From: JAXGQD01 sp964574395
GTDB taxonomy: Bacteria > Bacillota > Clostridia > Saccharofermentanales > Fastidiosipilaceae
Length of the DNA: 53,700 bases
NCBI GenBank assembly: GCA_964574395.1
Contig: CAZNNL010000005.1
Span: 1-53,700, forward strand
Direction: 5' to 3'
Shown here: piece after piece, positions 42,024 to 50,867 of the stretch
How the letters are laid out: every line of letters starts with the position of its first letter
How positions within the stretch are numbered: position 1 is the first letter of the stretch
Position numbers and translations under genes: made by a program
Notes under the pieces: generated by a model
What the model was told of the DNA's origin: nothing
Database searches by the model: none
The model's input: the letters and a program-made list of their open reading frames with translations, nothing else

Positions 42024-42573
42024 GACATGCTTTCATAAAAGGATACTCCCGCATCTACAGTTACTGGCTGAGATGCTTGGTCTAAATGGGTTTGATCCGC
42101 TTGATTTCGAGGATGTTATAGATAAATTTGGCAAAATGGTCTACCGTGTCGCGATGGCAGATTTGAGACAAGTAGAAGATGCCGAAGATTGTTATCAAGA
42201 AGTGTTTTTACGTTATGTTAAACAGGCAGAGCGCATCAGCTCTGAAGAACACTGTAAAGCCTGGTTACTGCGCGTAACTATCAATTATTGTCACGACCTG
42301 CGTCGCAGTCCACATTTCAGTCGACGTGCAGAACTAAGCGAAGAGCTTGCGGCAACGCTAGGTGAGGAAGATGCGAATTTCGAACATATCGCATCCGACG
42401 AAGCCTTGGGAAATTTACTGGCTCATCTCAAGCCAGACGAAGCTAGGTGCATACATTTGTTTTATTTTGAACAACTCTCGATTAATGAAATCGCTGAGTT
42501 AGGAGAGGAGAGCAAGGTTGCAGTTCGCGTACGACTACACCGTGCGAGAAAAAAATTAAAGGATTATTGGTAA
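42007..42573 (+). CDS. ECF-type RNA polymerase sigma factor
   Basis: An up to 188-residue sigma factor. Region 2: KMVYRVAMADLRQVEDAEDC and YQEVFLRYVKQ. Region 4: LKPDEARCIHLFYFEQLSIN, EIAELGEESKVAVRVRLHRA. No anti-sigma or extra domain is fused. The start is uncertain: the ATG at 42007 overlaps the serpin gene by 17 bases and has only a weak site; an ATG at 42072 would still leave both sigma regions. It ends in TAATG with the anti-sigma gene. Confidence 0.88.
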   Translation: MELATRTCFHKRILPHLQLLAEMLGLNGFDPLDFEDVIDKFGKMVYRVAMADLRQVEDAEDCYQEVFLRYVKQAERISSEEHCKAWLLRVTINYCHDLRRSPHFSRRAELSEELAATLGEEDANFEHIASDEALGNLLAHLKPDEARCIHLFYFEQLSINEIAELGEESKVAVRVRLHRARKKLKDYW

Positions 42574-43442
42574 TGAGCAAGTCGTTTAACGAAAAACAAT
42601 TTAATTATGACTATGCCAGGCTGATGGAGGCCCAACAGCCCTCATTGCGTATTCGCCATGATCTTTTAAACAAGATGCGAGCTGCGAGGGTTTCACTACC
42701 GCACGAACGAGGGAACGCACAGATTGTAGACTTTTCAAGACGTGACAAGGGGATAAGTCGGAGAAAAACTTTCGCGCGCTTGGGCCAAGTCGCTGCTGTA
42801 CTTATTTTGGTAGCTGCCCTTGTATTAATTTATCCGCTGATCCGTGATGGCTTTACAGGTGGAAAATCCATGAGTTCTGCACCAACACCAACCGCAGCAA
42901 TGGCTCAAGACATGCAGAAAAATAGCGCTGATAGTTTAGAAACAGCAGCAGCTCCCGCAGAGGCTTTTGGAACAGCCGACCAAACTATTGCCGAAATTGC
43001 TGATTCATATTTTGAAGCGGCAAGCCCACCATTAGAAGGTGCCGCATTTGATGCCACGGAAGCGCAGCTTAGAAGTAGCGTTACTCAGGATTTGCTCATG
43101 GAATTTGAATTAAGTGAAGTGCGCAGTCAAGCAGTAGTTGAAGGGCAAGAAATTACTTTAATAATATATAACAAGTCTGAGCATACTTACTATACCAGTT
43201 TTCAGATAGGCATCCAAAGATTTAATACAGCAGGTGAATGGCAGAATATTAAGTTAAAAGATGACGTAATCTGGCCTGCTATTGCAAATGAAATTCCTCC
43301 TGCGACAAACGGGAAGGCTGGCAAGTATAGGGAGCAAATTTATTTTTCGACATTGCTTGATAATCTAGCTGCCGGCCAATATCGTATTGTGAAGGAAATA
43401 AATGGCGAAAACTTGTATGCAGAATTTACCGTTCTTGACTAA
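42573..43442 (+). CDS. anti-sigma factor-like membrane protein with Ig-like domain
   Basis: A 289-residue single-pass membrane protein. A cytoplasmic N-terminal part (about 70 residues) is followed by a membrane helix, VAAVLILVAALVLIYPLI, then an Ala/Pro/Ser-rich spacer. The C-terminal 110 residues (LITLIIYNKSEHTYY-like strands, ending GQYRIVKEINGENLY) look like a bacterial Ig-like domain outside the cell. It shares TAATG with the sigma gene, and AAAGGA is upstream. Position and layout say anti-sigma factor for the preceding ECF factor. The sensed signal is unknown. Confidence 0.75.
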   Translation: MSKSFNEKQFNYDYARLMEAQQPSLRIRHDLLNKMRAARVSLPHERGNAQIVDFSRRDKGISRRKTFARLGQVAAVLILVAALVLIYPLIRDGFTGGKSMSSAPTPTAAMAQDMQKNSADSLETAAAPAEAFGTADQTIAEIADSYFEAASPPLEGAAFDATEAQLRSSVTQDLLMEFELSEVRSQAVVEGQEITLIIYNKSEHTYYTSFQIGIQRFNTAGEWQNIKLKDDVIWPAIANEIPPATNGKAGKYREQIYFSTLLDNLAAGQYRIVKEINGENLYAEFTVLD

Positions 43443-43506
43443 TCTTGTTTTCCGATTTTTTTAGTCTTTTTGCCATTATTCTTATTGACAAGATAAAAAT
43501 GCGTGC

Positions 43507-43534
43507 TTGACAGCGTTAAAGAGATGTGTAAAAA
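43507..43534 (+). promoter_or_regulatory. promoter of the T-box/metNIQ transcript
   Basis: TTGACA (43507-43512) and TAAAAA (43529-43534) are 16 bp apart, placing the transcript start near 43541. Confidence 0.55.
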
Positions 43535-43540
43535 TGCAAT

Positions 43541-43815
43541 AAATTTGAAAAAGGCAATGAAGAGGAAAGTAATTTTCTCCCAAAACTTACAGAGAGGTTT
43601 CGTCAGCTGAAAGAAACCGTGGCGGGAAAGAACGAAAATGGCCTCAGAGCCGCACTCACCAAGTTCATTCAGGTAGTGCTGGGTACGCCCATTATAGCGT
43701 CAGGGTATGCTAGTACCTGTTGAGGTTTTTGTCGTGAGGCAGAAATAAATTTGGGTGGTAACACGAAGCTTAGGCTCTCGTCCCATAGATTAATCTATGT
43801 GGCGGGAGCTTTTTT
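43541..43815 (+). promoter_or_regulatory. T-box leader, probably methionine-specific
   Basis: The 435 bp between the anti-sigma gene and metN hold a T-box. The conserved T-box sequence is TGGGTGGTAACACG (about 43752-43765). The terminator is GCTCTCGTC (43774-43782) paired with GGCGGGAGC (43801-43809), with an inner ATAGAT/ATCTAT stem, then six Ts (43810-43815). In Stem I an AACGAAAATGGCC context puts ATG (43638-43640) at the expected specifier loop, so uncharged tRNA-Met should open expression. The stem I boundaries were not folded in full. Downstream metNIQ supports the reading. Confidence 0.85.
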
Positions 43816-43877
43816 AATGTTTAGAGCCATGTGGATTGATGCGCGGCATCAAAGGAAAAGAAAAATTAGGTGGAGAC

Positions 43878-44888
43878 ATGTTAAGAGTAGAGAACTTAAG
43901 CAAAACATATTATGTAGAACTTGGAGAAATTGCAGCGGTTAAAGATGTAAACTTCCAAGTCGCTGCCGGAGAGGTTTATGGACTTATTGGTCTTAGTGGA
44001 GCAGGTAAGTCAAGTTTGATTCGCTGTCTAAATCTCTTGGAAGTACCAGATTCAGGTGCCATTTATTTCCATGACGAGGACTTAACCAAAGTCGATGCGG
44101 CTACACTACGCACACGACGTAAAGAAATAGGCATGATTTTCCAACACTTTAATCTTTTTGTTCAAAAAAATGTGTTTGAAAACATTGCTTATCCATTACG
44201 GCTTGAAAAATGGTCAAAAAAAGATATTACGAGACGTGTCAATGAACTCTTGGATTACGTTGAGTTAAGTGAAAAAGCCCAATCTTATCCTGCTGAATTG
44301 TCGGGTGGTCAAAAGCAACGTGTAGCAATTGCCAGAGCATTGGCCTTGAATCCAAAACTCATCTTAAGCGATGAAGGCACTTCTTCCCTGGATCCTGAGA
44401 CAACACAATCTATTTTGGCGCTTATTAAAAAATCAGTCCAAGAGTTTGGCATATCGGCCGTTCTCATTACACATCAAATGGAAGTAGCCAAAGCGATTTG
44501 TGATCGTATTGCGGTCATGGAAGACGGAAGAATTATTGAAGAGAACACTGTCGAAGAACTTTTTCTTCATCCAAAACATGAACGCACCAGACGCTTCATC
44601 CAAACTTTGTCGGATGAATTACCAAAAGAAGAACTAGGTGTTCCGGACCACGTACACAGTGGTCCTCTATACAGACTTGCATTCCAGAATGAAAGTGTCG
44701 TGACACCAATAATTTCGCAAGTCAGCCGTAAATTCAACATTGATGTGAATTTACTTGCAGGCAGTATTAACAGCATTAAAGCGTCTGAGATCGGCTACTT
44801 AACAGTGGAGTTCTTAGGCGATCCATTAGCTATTCAAGAAGCCATTGCCTGGCTTCCTGAGCAAAATGTATTTGTGGAGGTGATATGA
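43878..44888 (+). CDS. metN: methionine ABC transporter ATP-binding protein
   Basis: A 336-residue ATPase. Walker A is GLSGAGKSS, the ABC signature is LSGGQKQRVAIARALA, and Walker B is KLILSDEGTSSLDP (Asp-Glu rather than the more common 'CDEAT'). The C-terminal NIL domain (GPLYRLAFQN... GYLTVEFLG) binds methionine and inhibits transport when cellular methionine is high. Start at the ATG at 43878 after TAGGTGGAG. It overlaps metI by four bases and lies behind the T-box. Confidence 0.95.
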   Translation: MLRVENLSKTYYVELGEIAAVKDVNFQVAAGEVYGLIGLSGAGKSSLIRCLNLLEVPDSGAIYFHDEDLTKVDAATLRTRRKEIGMIFQHFNLFVQKNVFENIAYPLRLEKWSKKDITRRVNELLDYVELSEKAQSYPAELSGGQKQRVAIARALALNPKLILSDEGTSSLDPETTQSILALIKKSVQEFGISAVLITHQMEVAKAICDRIAVMEDGRIIEENTVEELFLHPKHERTRRFIQTLSDELPKEELGVPDHVHSGPLYRLAFQNESVVTPIISQVSRKFNIDVNLLAGSINSIKASEIGYLTVEFLGDPLAIQEAIAWLPEQNVFVEVI

Positions 44889-45526
44889 TGGGCGAACTCA
44901 TGCGAGCAACATGGGAAACCTTATACATGGTAGGCGTATCAAGCTTAATCGCTTTGGCTTTAGGCTTACCATTGGGGGTCCTTTTAGTGATTAGTCAGAA
45001 AGCGGGGATTAAAGAAAATACAATACTTTACCGCATACTCGACATACTGATTAATCTTCTGCGTTCCTTACCCTTTATTATTCTGATGATTATGGTCTTC
45101 CCAGTTTCGAAATTTATAGTCGGACGAAAAACAGGCACTACTGCAATCATCGTACCTCTGGCGATTGCTGCGGCACCTTTTGTGGCACGCTTGATGGAAC
45201 AGAGCATCAATGAGGTAGACAAAGGGGAAGTGGAGGCAGCGATAGCGATGGGGTCAAATAATTGGCAAATCGTGAGTCGGGTGCTTTTGCCAGAAGCCTT
45301 ACCATCCATGGTCAATAGTATGACCGTAACTATTATCAACATCGTCGGTTATTCTGCCATGGCAGGTGCGATAGGAGGAGGAGGTTTAGGCGATTTAGCA
45401 ATTCGCTATGGTTATTACAACAGCAACTACACTACACTTCTGCAGGCAGTTGCAGTCATCATCATTATTGTTTCCGTGATTCAGATTGCAGGAAATGCAA
45501 TCAGTAGAGCGTTAGACAAAAGATAA
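44885..45526 (+). CDS. metI: methionine ABC transporter permease
   Basis: A 213-residue permease with five membrane helices. The EAA loop reads VEAAIAMGSNNWQIVSRVLL. The phrase GYSAMAGAIGGGGLGDLAIR with YGYY is diagnostic of MetI. GGAGGTGAT overlaps the end of metN. Confidence 0.95.
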   Translation: MMGELMRATWETLYMVGVSSLIALALGLPLGVLLVISQKAGIKENTILYRILDILINLLRSLPFIILMIMVFPVSKFIVGRKTGTTAIIVPLAIAAAPFVARLMEQSINEVDKGEVEAAIAMGSNNWQIVSRVLLPEALPSMVNSMTVTIINIVGYSAMAGAIGGGGLGDLAIRYGYYNSNYTTLLQAVAVIIIIVSVIQIAGNAISRALDKR

Positions 45527-45556
45527 ATATTTTTATTAATAGAAAGAGGAAGAAAC

Positions 45557-46381
45557 ATGAAAAAAATAAAATTGTTGAAGAATATTGTTTTGCCAGTAGT
45601 GGCAGCAGCTTTAGTTTTTGGTACGGTAGCTTGCGGAGCAGCATCACCAAAAAGCGAAGAAAATGACACCATCCGCATCGGTCTCTCACCTTCACCCCAT
45701 GCCGACATTGTTAAGCAAATCGTTCCAAATTTGGAAAAAGAAGGTGTAAAAGTAGAAATCATAGAGTACACAGACTACGTCATTCCCAATAATGCTTTGG
45801 CAGAAGGAGAGATAGACGCAAACTATTTTCAACACATCCCGTATTTCGAGGAATTCATCACCACCAATAAATTGGATCTCGAAAACCTAGGTGGCGTGCA
45901 CATCGAACCAATGGGGGTTTTCTCTAAGAAAATTGCATCTTTGGATGAACTCAAAGATGGTGACGAGGTGATGATTCCTAATGACCCGACTAATGCTGGA
46001 CGTGCTTTGCTGCTACTTCAGTCACAAGGCGTTATCAAACTAAAAGACGGTGGTAGTGTTACTTCTACGGAAAAAGACATCACAGAGAATCCCAAAAATC
46101 TTAAGTTTACGGCACTAGAAGCTGCTGCAATCCCAAAATCATATGAAGATGCAACCATTGCAGTAATTAACGGAAACTATGCCATTGATAATGGGATAAA
46201 CCCCGTAAAAGATTCCATCGCCATCGAAGGCAAAGATTCACCTTACGTAAATATAGTTGCAGTACGCAAAGGGGACGCTGCAAAAGACAAGTTCCAAAAA
46301 CTTATCAAAGCACTGCAGAGCGATACGATTAAAGAATTCATCGAAAAAACGTATGACGGTTCTGTTGTACCTGCATTCTAA
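45557..46381 (+). CDS. metQ: methionine-binding lipoprotein
   Basis: A 274-residue NlpA/MetQ lipoprotein. Lipobox FGTVAC anchors Cys26. The mature protein has IRIGLSPSPHADIVKQIVP, VEIIEYTDYVIPNNALAEGE and DANYFQHIPYFEEF, all standard for MetQ. It captures L- or D-methionine for MetNI. AGAGGAAG precedes the ATG. Confidence 0.95.
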   Translation: MKKIKLLKNIVLPVVAAALVFGTVACGAASPKSEENDTIRIGLSPSPHADIVKQIVPNLEKEGVKVEIIEYTDYVIPNNALAEGEIDANYFQHIPYFEEFITTNKLDLENLGGVHIEPMGVFSKKIASLDELKDGDEVMIPNDPTNAGRALLLLQSQGVIKLKDGGSVTSTEKDITENPKNLKFTALEAAAIPKSYEDATIAVINGNYAIDNGINPVKDSIAIEGKDSPYVNIVAVRKGDAAKDKFQKLIKALQSDTIKEFIEKTYDGSVVPAF

Positions 46382-46402
46382 TTTAAGTTAGTAATCTTAA
46401 AT

Positions 46403-46441
46403 AAAAACTCCGGCTATGTTTGGGCATAGACCGGAGTTTTT
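46403..46441. terminator. bidirectional terminator between metQ and hydA
   Basis: AAAAACTCCGG (46403-46413) pairs with CCGGAGTTTTT (46431-46441), with CTATG/CATAG inside. A-run and T-run make it work for both converging units. Confidence 0.92.
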
Positions 46442-46472
46442 CGTCTTCTTTCTTGTCTTTTAGAGATTGTGT

Positions 46473-48215
46473 TTAGAGTTTTTCTTTGGCCACATAGGTA
46501 GTGTGCAAGAGGTCATGTGCGACTTCTCCATATGGCTCACCTAAGAACTCATCGTAGATTTTCTTAATCATCGGATTGTCATGGGATTTACGTAGTGGCA
46601 AATTGCGGTCTTCTTGGTAAATCGCTTCTTGGCGTTTACGCAAGATATCCATTCTGCCATGGTGATAAGGTTGACCGCCGCCACCAATACAGCCACCTGG
46701 GCAGGCCATAATCTCAATAGCTTGTAAATCGTATTTACCTGAGCGCACACCTTCTAAAAGTTCACGTGCATTGCCAAGGCCATGAGCGATACCGATGTTG
46801 AGATTCAAGTCGCCGATTTTTACCTCTGCAATACGAATACCATCCATACCGCGAAGTTGTTCAAACTCGACTTGTTCCAGAGTTTCACCAGTTATCCATT
46901 CATAGGCTGTACGAACGGCTGCTTCTATAACGCCACCAGTGGTACCAAAGATAACACCTGCACCTGTGGATTCACCCATTAGTTGGTCGAAGTCACTGTC
47001 TTCAAGGTCATTGAATTCGATGCCCGTTTCAAAGAGCATTTTACCAAGTTCACGAGTAGAAATAACAAGGTCAACGTTCTGATTTTCGTCTTTGGACAAC
47101 TCGGAACGCGCAGCCTCTGCTTTTTTGGCAATACAGGGCATAATCGAAACTACACAAATATCTTCAGCATGAAGCCCCATTTTGGAAGCGTAGTAACTCT
47201 TAGCCATTGCGCCGAACATAATCTGAGGAGATTTACAGGTGGAGGGGATGTCCAGCATATCTGGGAATTGACGCTCGATGAAGTTTACCCAAGCCGGACA
47301 GCAAGAGGTCAGCATGGGTAAGGTACCGTTGTTTTTAATGCGGTGCACAAGTTCGGATGCCTCTTCAATGATGGTTAAGTCAGCAGCCCAATCCGTATCG
47401 AAAACAGCATCGAAACCTAAGCGACGTAGAGCAGAGACCAATTTGCCGGTGGAAATCGTACCTGGATCCATGCCAAAGATTTCGCCTATTGCGACACGAA
47501 CGGCTGGCGCAACTTGAACAATAACGTGCTTGTTGGGGTCGTTAAGGCGTCTCCACACACGTTGTGTTTCATTGTTTTCTGTCAGGGCAGCTGTAGGACA
47601 AACTGCGACACATTGTCCGCAGAAAGTACATGAAGTATCAGCCATGTCTAGATGGAAAGCAGGGCCCACGACAGCGCTAAATCCGCGGTCTAAAGCAGAA
47701 AGCACACCGACGGTTTGAACATCGTTACACATCGTTTCACAACGGCGGCACATAATGCACTTGTTGGGGTGTTTTACTAGTGAACGTGAAGTATTATCGA
47801 TAGGATAATCCATTTGTTCGCCTTCGTACTCAATGTGGTTGATGTTAAGATGCTTCGCTAAATATTGAAGCTCACAGTCCAAGTTTTTGGGGCAAACTAA
47901 GCATTCTTTGGGATGGTTTGAAAGCAATAGTTCCAAAGAAGTACGACGACCGTTTAATGCACGCTTGGAGTCTGTTTGCACCACCATACCTGGTGTGCAC
48001 TTTTCGCTACAAGCCGTGACAAGTGCTGGTCTGCCTTCAACTTCAACCATACAAACACGGCATGAAGATACTTCATTGCAGATGCTAAAGCCTTCTAGAT
48101 TCAAATAGCAAAGTGTGGGAATGTAAATGCCCAATTCTCTAGCTGCATCATGTACAGAAGTACCTGGTGCAACGGAAGTCTCAATGCCATTAATAGTTAA
48201 GGTTATTTTATCCAT
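46473..48215 (-). CDS. hydA: [FeFe] hydrogenase catalytic subunit (HydA type)
   Basis: A 580-residue hydrogenase. Modules in order: N-terminal [2Fe-2S] ferredoxin-like (CYLNLEGFSICNEVSSCRVC), a His-Cys [4Fe-4S] motif (HPKECLVCPKNLDCELQ), two [4Fe-4S] clusters (CIMCRRCETMC and CTFCGQCVAVCP), then the H-cluster domain. H-cluster motifs are L1 TSCCPAWV, L2 MPCIAKKAEA and L3 MACPGGCIGGGGQP. The C-terminal small-subunit segment (YGEVAHDLLHTTY) completes it. It makes or uses H2 in the soluble trimer with HydB and HydC, generally by bifurcating NADH and ferredoxin. AAGGAGAA supports the start. Confidence 0.96.
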   Translation of the reverse strand: MDKITLTINGIETSVAPGTSVHDAARELGIYIPTLCYLNLEGFSICNEVSSCRVCMVEVEGRPALVTACSEKCTPGMVVQTDSKRALNGRRTSLELLLSNHPKECLVCPKNLDCELQYLAKHLNINHIEYEGEQMDYPIDNTSRSLVKHPNKCIMCRRCETMCNDVQTVGVLSALDRGFSAVVGPAFHLDMADTSCTFCGQCVAVCPTAALTENNETQRVWRRLNDPNKHVIVQVAPAVRVAIGEIFGMDPGTISTGKLVSALRRLGFDAVFDTDWAADLTIIEEASELVHRIKNNGTLPMLTSCCPAWVNFIERQFPDMLDIPSTCKSPQIMFGAMAKSYYASKMGLHAEDICVVSIMPCIAKKAEAARSELSKDENQNVDLVISTRELGKMLFETGIEFNDLEDSDFDQLMGESTGAGVIFGTTGGVIEAAVRTAYEWITGETLEQVEFEQLRGMDGIRIAEVKIGDLNLNIGIAHGLGNARELLEGVRSGKYDLQAIEIMACPGGCIGGGGQPYHHGRMDILRKRQEAIYQEDRNLPLRKSHDNPMIKKIYDEFLGEPYGEVAHDLLHTTYVAKEKL

Positions 48216-48227
48216 GTCCGATTCTCC

Positions 48228-50087
48228 TTAGGGTTTGACAATCGCGTTAACAGGGCAAGCAGTAAAGCAAGCTCCGCAAGCGATGCAGTTAGCTTCGTCG
48301 ATGACGTGCGGTTTTTTAACTGATCCAGTGATGCAGGAAACAGGGCACACTCTAGAACACTTGGTGCAACCAATGCACTTATCTTCGAGGATAAAGTAAG
48401 CTTTTCTGACTTCATGTCTGGCGTAACGCAGATATTCTTCAGGGAAGTACTTCATCGTACTTAGTACAGGGTTGGGCGCGGTTTGTCCGAGTGCGCAAAG
48501 AGCAGTTTCCTTAATCGTATTGGACAGTGCATCCAAATTAGACAAAGTATGCTCGTCGCCTTCTTGATCAACCAAAGTTTTTAGCATTTCGTAGATACGT
48601 TTCGTACCGATACGGCATGGCGTACATTTTCCGCAGGACTCATCCATGGTGAATTCCAAATAGAATTTGGCAATCTCTACCATGTCGTTATCTTCGTCCA
48701 TAACGATCATTCCACCAGAACCCATCATTGAACCGATTTTCTTTAAGCTTTCGAAATCGATGGGCGTATCGAGGTCAGCATCGGTGATAACACCACCGGA
48801 AGGTCCTCCAGTTTGTACGGCTTTAAACTTTTTACCGTCAGGAATACCGCCACCGATTTCAAAGATGATTTCACGTAAAGTAGTTCCCATCGGCACTTCA
48901 ACGAGGCCAATGTTGTTGACCTTGCCCGCTAGCGCAAAGACTTTTGTACCTTTTGATGTTTCGGTACCAATCTTGCTGTACCAGTCGGCCCCTTTGAGGA
49001 TGATGGATGGTACGTTGGCGTATGTTTCAACGTTATTAACGTTAGTCGGCTTTTTCATGAAACCTGAAACTGCAGGGAAGGGTGGCTTACGTGTTGGTTC
49101 GCCGCGGTTACCTTCCAAGGAATGAATTAAGGCTGTCTCTTCGCCGCACACAAATGCGCCAGCACCAAGATAGACGCGGATGTCAAAGCTAAATCCACTA
49201 CCCATAATATTCTCGCCTAGCAAGCCGTATTCTCTAGCTTGGGACAAGGCCGTTTCAAGACGGTGCACAGCCAGAGGATACTCAGCACGAATATAAACTA
49301 TTCCAGTATCTGCGCCAATTGCATAACCCGCAATGGCCATTGATTCAATGATTGTATGTGGATCACCTTCTAGTATAGAACGATCCATGAATGCACCGGG
49401 ATCGCCCTCGTCTGCATTACAAATGATGTACTTTTGATCGCTCACTGATGCTTTGGCAAAAGACCATTTTTTACCAGTAGGGAATCCTGCACCTCCGCGA
49501 CCACGTAAACCAGAAGCACTTATTTCTTCAATAACTTCGTCTTGGGTCATGCTTGACAAAACCTTGGCGAGTGCTTGGTAGCCGTCTTCAGCAATGCTTT
49601 CCAGAATTTCTTCAGGATCTACCACACCACAATTATGCAAAGCAACACGTTGCTGCTTTTTATAAAAGTCCATGTCTAAATAATGATGTTGCTTTTCGTT
49701 TGTGTTTGGATCTGTGAAAAGTAAACGTTCAACGGCTTTTCCACCCAAGAGATGTGAATTAACGATTTCGTCTAAATCTTCCATCTTAACTTGGACATAG
49801 AAAACATTCTCGGGCTGAACTTTAACGATAGGTCCTTGAGCACAGAAGCCAAAACATCCCGTTTGTACGACTTTGATATCTTTCAAACCCGCTGCTTCAA
49901 TCTTTTCGCGTAAGGCTACAATAAGGCCAGCACTGTCAGAAGAATGGCAGCCAGTACCACCACAAACTAATATATCTGTAGGGTTGCCCGCTTTAATTTC
50001 TGCGAGCAAATCATCGGAACGCAACTTAATGAGATCTTGCGAATTGTCGCGAAGTGTTTTTAATTCAGCGTATGATGTAATTCTCAT
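48228..50087 (-). CDS. hydB: HydB subunit (NuoF-like) of the NAD-linked hydrogenase
   Basis: A 619-residue diaphorase subunit. Modules: thioredoxin-like [2Fe-2S] N-terminus (CGGTGCHSSDS, later GCFGFCAQGP), the NuoF FMN/NADH domain (GLRGRGGAGFPTGKKW, then CNADEGDPGAFMDR), the [4Fe-4S] site ESCGKCTPCRIG, and a C-terminal 2x[4Fe-4S] ferredoxin (CIGCTKCSRVCP, CIACGACFTACP). This is the site of NAD(H) exchange and, by analogy, of electron bifurcation. It overlaps hydC by four bases. Confidence 0.96.
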   Translation of the reverse strand: MRITSYAELKTLRDNSQDLIKLRSDDLLAEIKAGNPTDILVCGGTGCHSSDSAGLIVALREKIEAAGLKDIKVVQTGCFGFCAQGPIVKVQPENVFYVQVKMEDLDEIVNSHLLGGKAVERLLFTDPNTNEKQHHYLDMDFYKKQQRVALHNCGVVDPEEILESIAEDGYQALAKVLSSMTQDEVIEEISASGLRGRGGAGFPTGKKWSFAKASVSDQKYIICNADEGDPGAFMDRSILEGDPHTIIESMAIAGYAIGADTGIVYIRAEYPLAVHRLETALSQAREYGLLGENIMGSGFSFDIRVYLGAGAFVCGEETALIHSLEGNRGEPTRKPPFPAVSGFMKKPTNVNNVETYANVPSIILKGADWYSKIGTETSKGTKVFALAGKVNNIGLVEVPMGTTLREIIFEIGGGIPDGKKFKAVQTGGPSGGVITDADLDTPIDFESLKKIGSMMGSGGMIVMDEDNDMVEIAKFYLEFTMDESCGKCTPCRIGTKRIYEMLKTLVDQEGDEHTLSNLDALSNTIKETALCALGQTAPNPVLSTMKYFPEEYLRYARHEVRKAYFILEDKCIGCTKCSRVCPVSCITGSVKKPHVIDEANCIACGACFTACPVNAIVKP

Positions 50088-50614
50088 TTAGCCACCTCCA
50101 CTGCAGCATCAGCTTCAAGCGCTTTATAGTCTGCGAGAATTTGTTTTACGTCCTCTTCTTTGACATGGCCGTAAATTTTATCATTTATGGTAACAACGGG
50201 CGCGAGTCCACAAGCACCAATACAACGGACGTCTCTTAAAGAGAAAATACCGTCTTCGGTAACTTTTTGTTTTTCTACCAAATTCAATTCTTTACGGAAT
50301 GCATTAAGAATGACGTCGGACCCTTTAACAAAGCAAGCAGTACCCATACAAACGCTGACGCCGTACTTACCACTTGGCTCTTGGGAAAAGAACGAATAAA
50401 AGCTCACGATACCGTTTACTTTAGCGGCAGGTAAATCTACCTTACGTGCAACATACAATTGCAATTCTTTGGGGAGATAGGAGAACAAACTTTGGGCTTT
50501 ATGCAAAATGTTTATTATTCTGCCTTTAGGATCGGGATCTGCATCTATGAACGCATCGAGTTCTAGCAATTTCTCCGGATCCAAGATCTCCATGTTGAAG
50601 TCAACTTTCGACAT
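50084..50614 (-). CDS. hydC: HydC subunit (NuoE-like) of the NAD-linked hydrogenase
   Basis: A 176-residue NuoE-type [2Fe-2S] protein. Cluster ligands are in VCMGTACFVKG and RCIGACGLAP. The N-terminal helical domain and VKVNGIVSFYSFFSQEP-like stretch are typical. The start is the ATG at 50614 behind GAGAGGTG; an upstream in-frame ATG lies in that site. It is the first gene of hydCBA. Confidence 0.95.
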   Translation of the reverse strand: MSKVDFNMEILDPEKLLELDAFIDADPDPKGRIINILHKAQSLFSYLPKELQLYVARKVDLPAAKVNGIVSFYSFFSQEPSGKYGVSVCMGTACFVKGSDVILNAFRKELNLVEKQKVTEDGIFSLRDVRCIGACGLAPVVTINDKIYGHVKEEDVKQILADYKALEADAAVEVAK

Positions 50615-50696
50615 TTTTTCACCTCTCATCACTTTTTGGCTTGAAAATTGGTTTCCTTAAGTAATAAAACTCAAAAAAACCTATTGCCGTTTACAT

Positions 50697-50739
50697 ATTA
50701 TAGAATGACTCTTCGATTTAAGTCTATCAATATCGATAG
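50697..50739 (-). promoter_or_regulatory. hydCBA promoter and possible operator
   Basis: On the minus strand TAGACT (50721-50726) and TATAAT (50697-50702) are 18 bp apart. Overlapping and upstream of the -35 is the inverted repeat CTATC-N6-GATAG (50724-50739), which reads TATCGATATTGATA on the transcribed side. Confidence 0.6.
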
Positions 50740-50867
50740 TTAGAACGCGCTAATGTTTTATTTGAGTAATTATCCGCAATATATTGGCAAAAAGCATGCA
50801 TGGTATAATTCCCTTTAGCATTGTTTCAACAAGGCCCAGCATTTAGGAAAAGAGATGGTATAAATAA

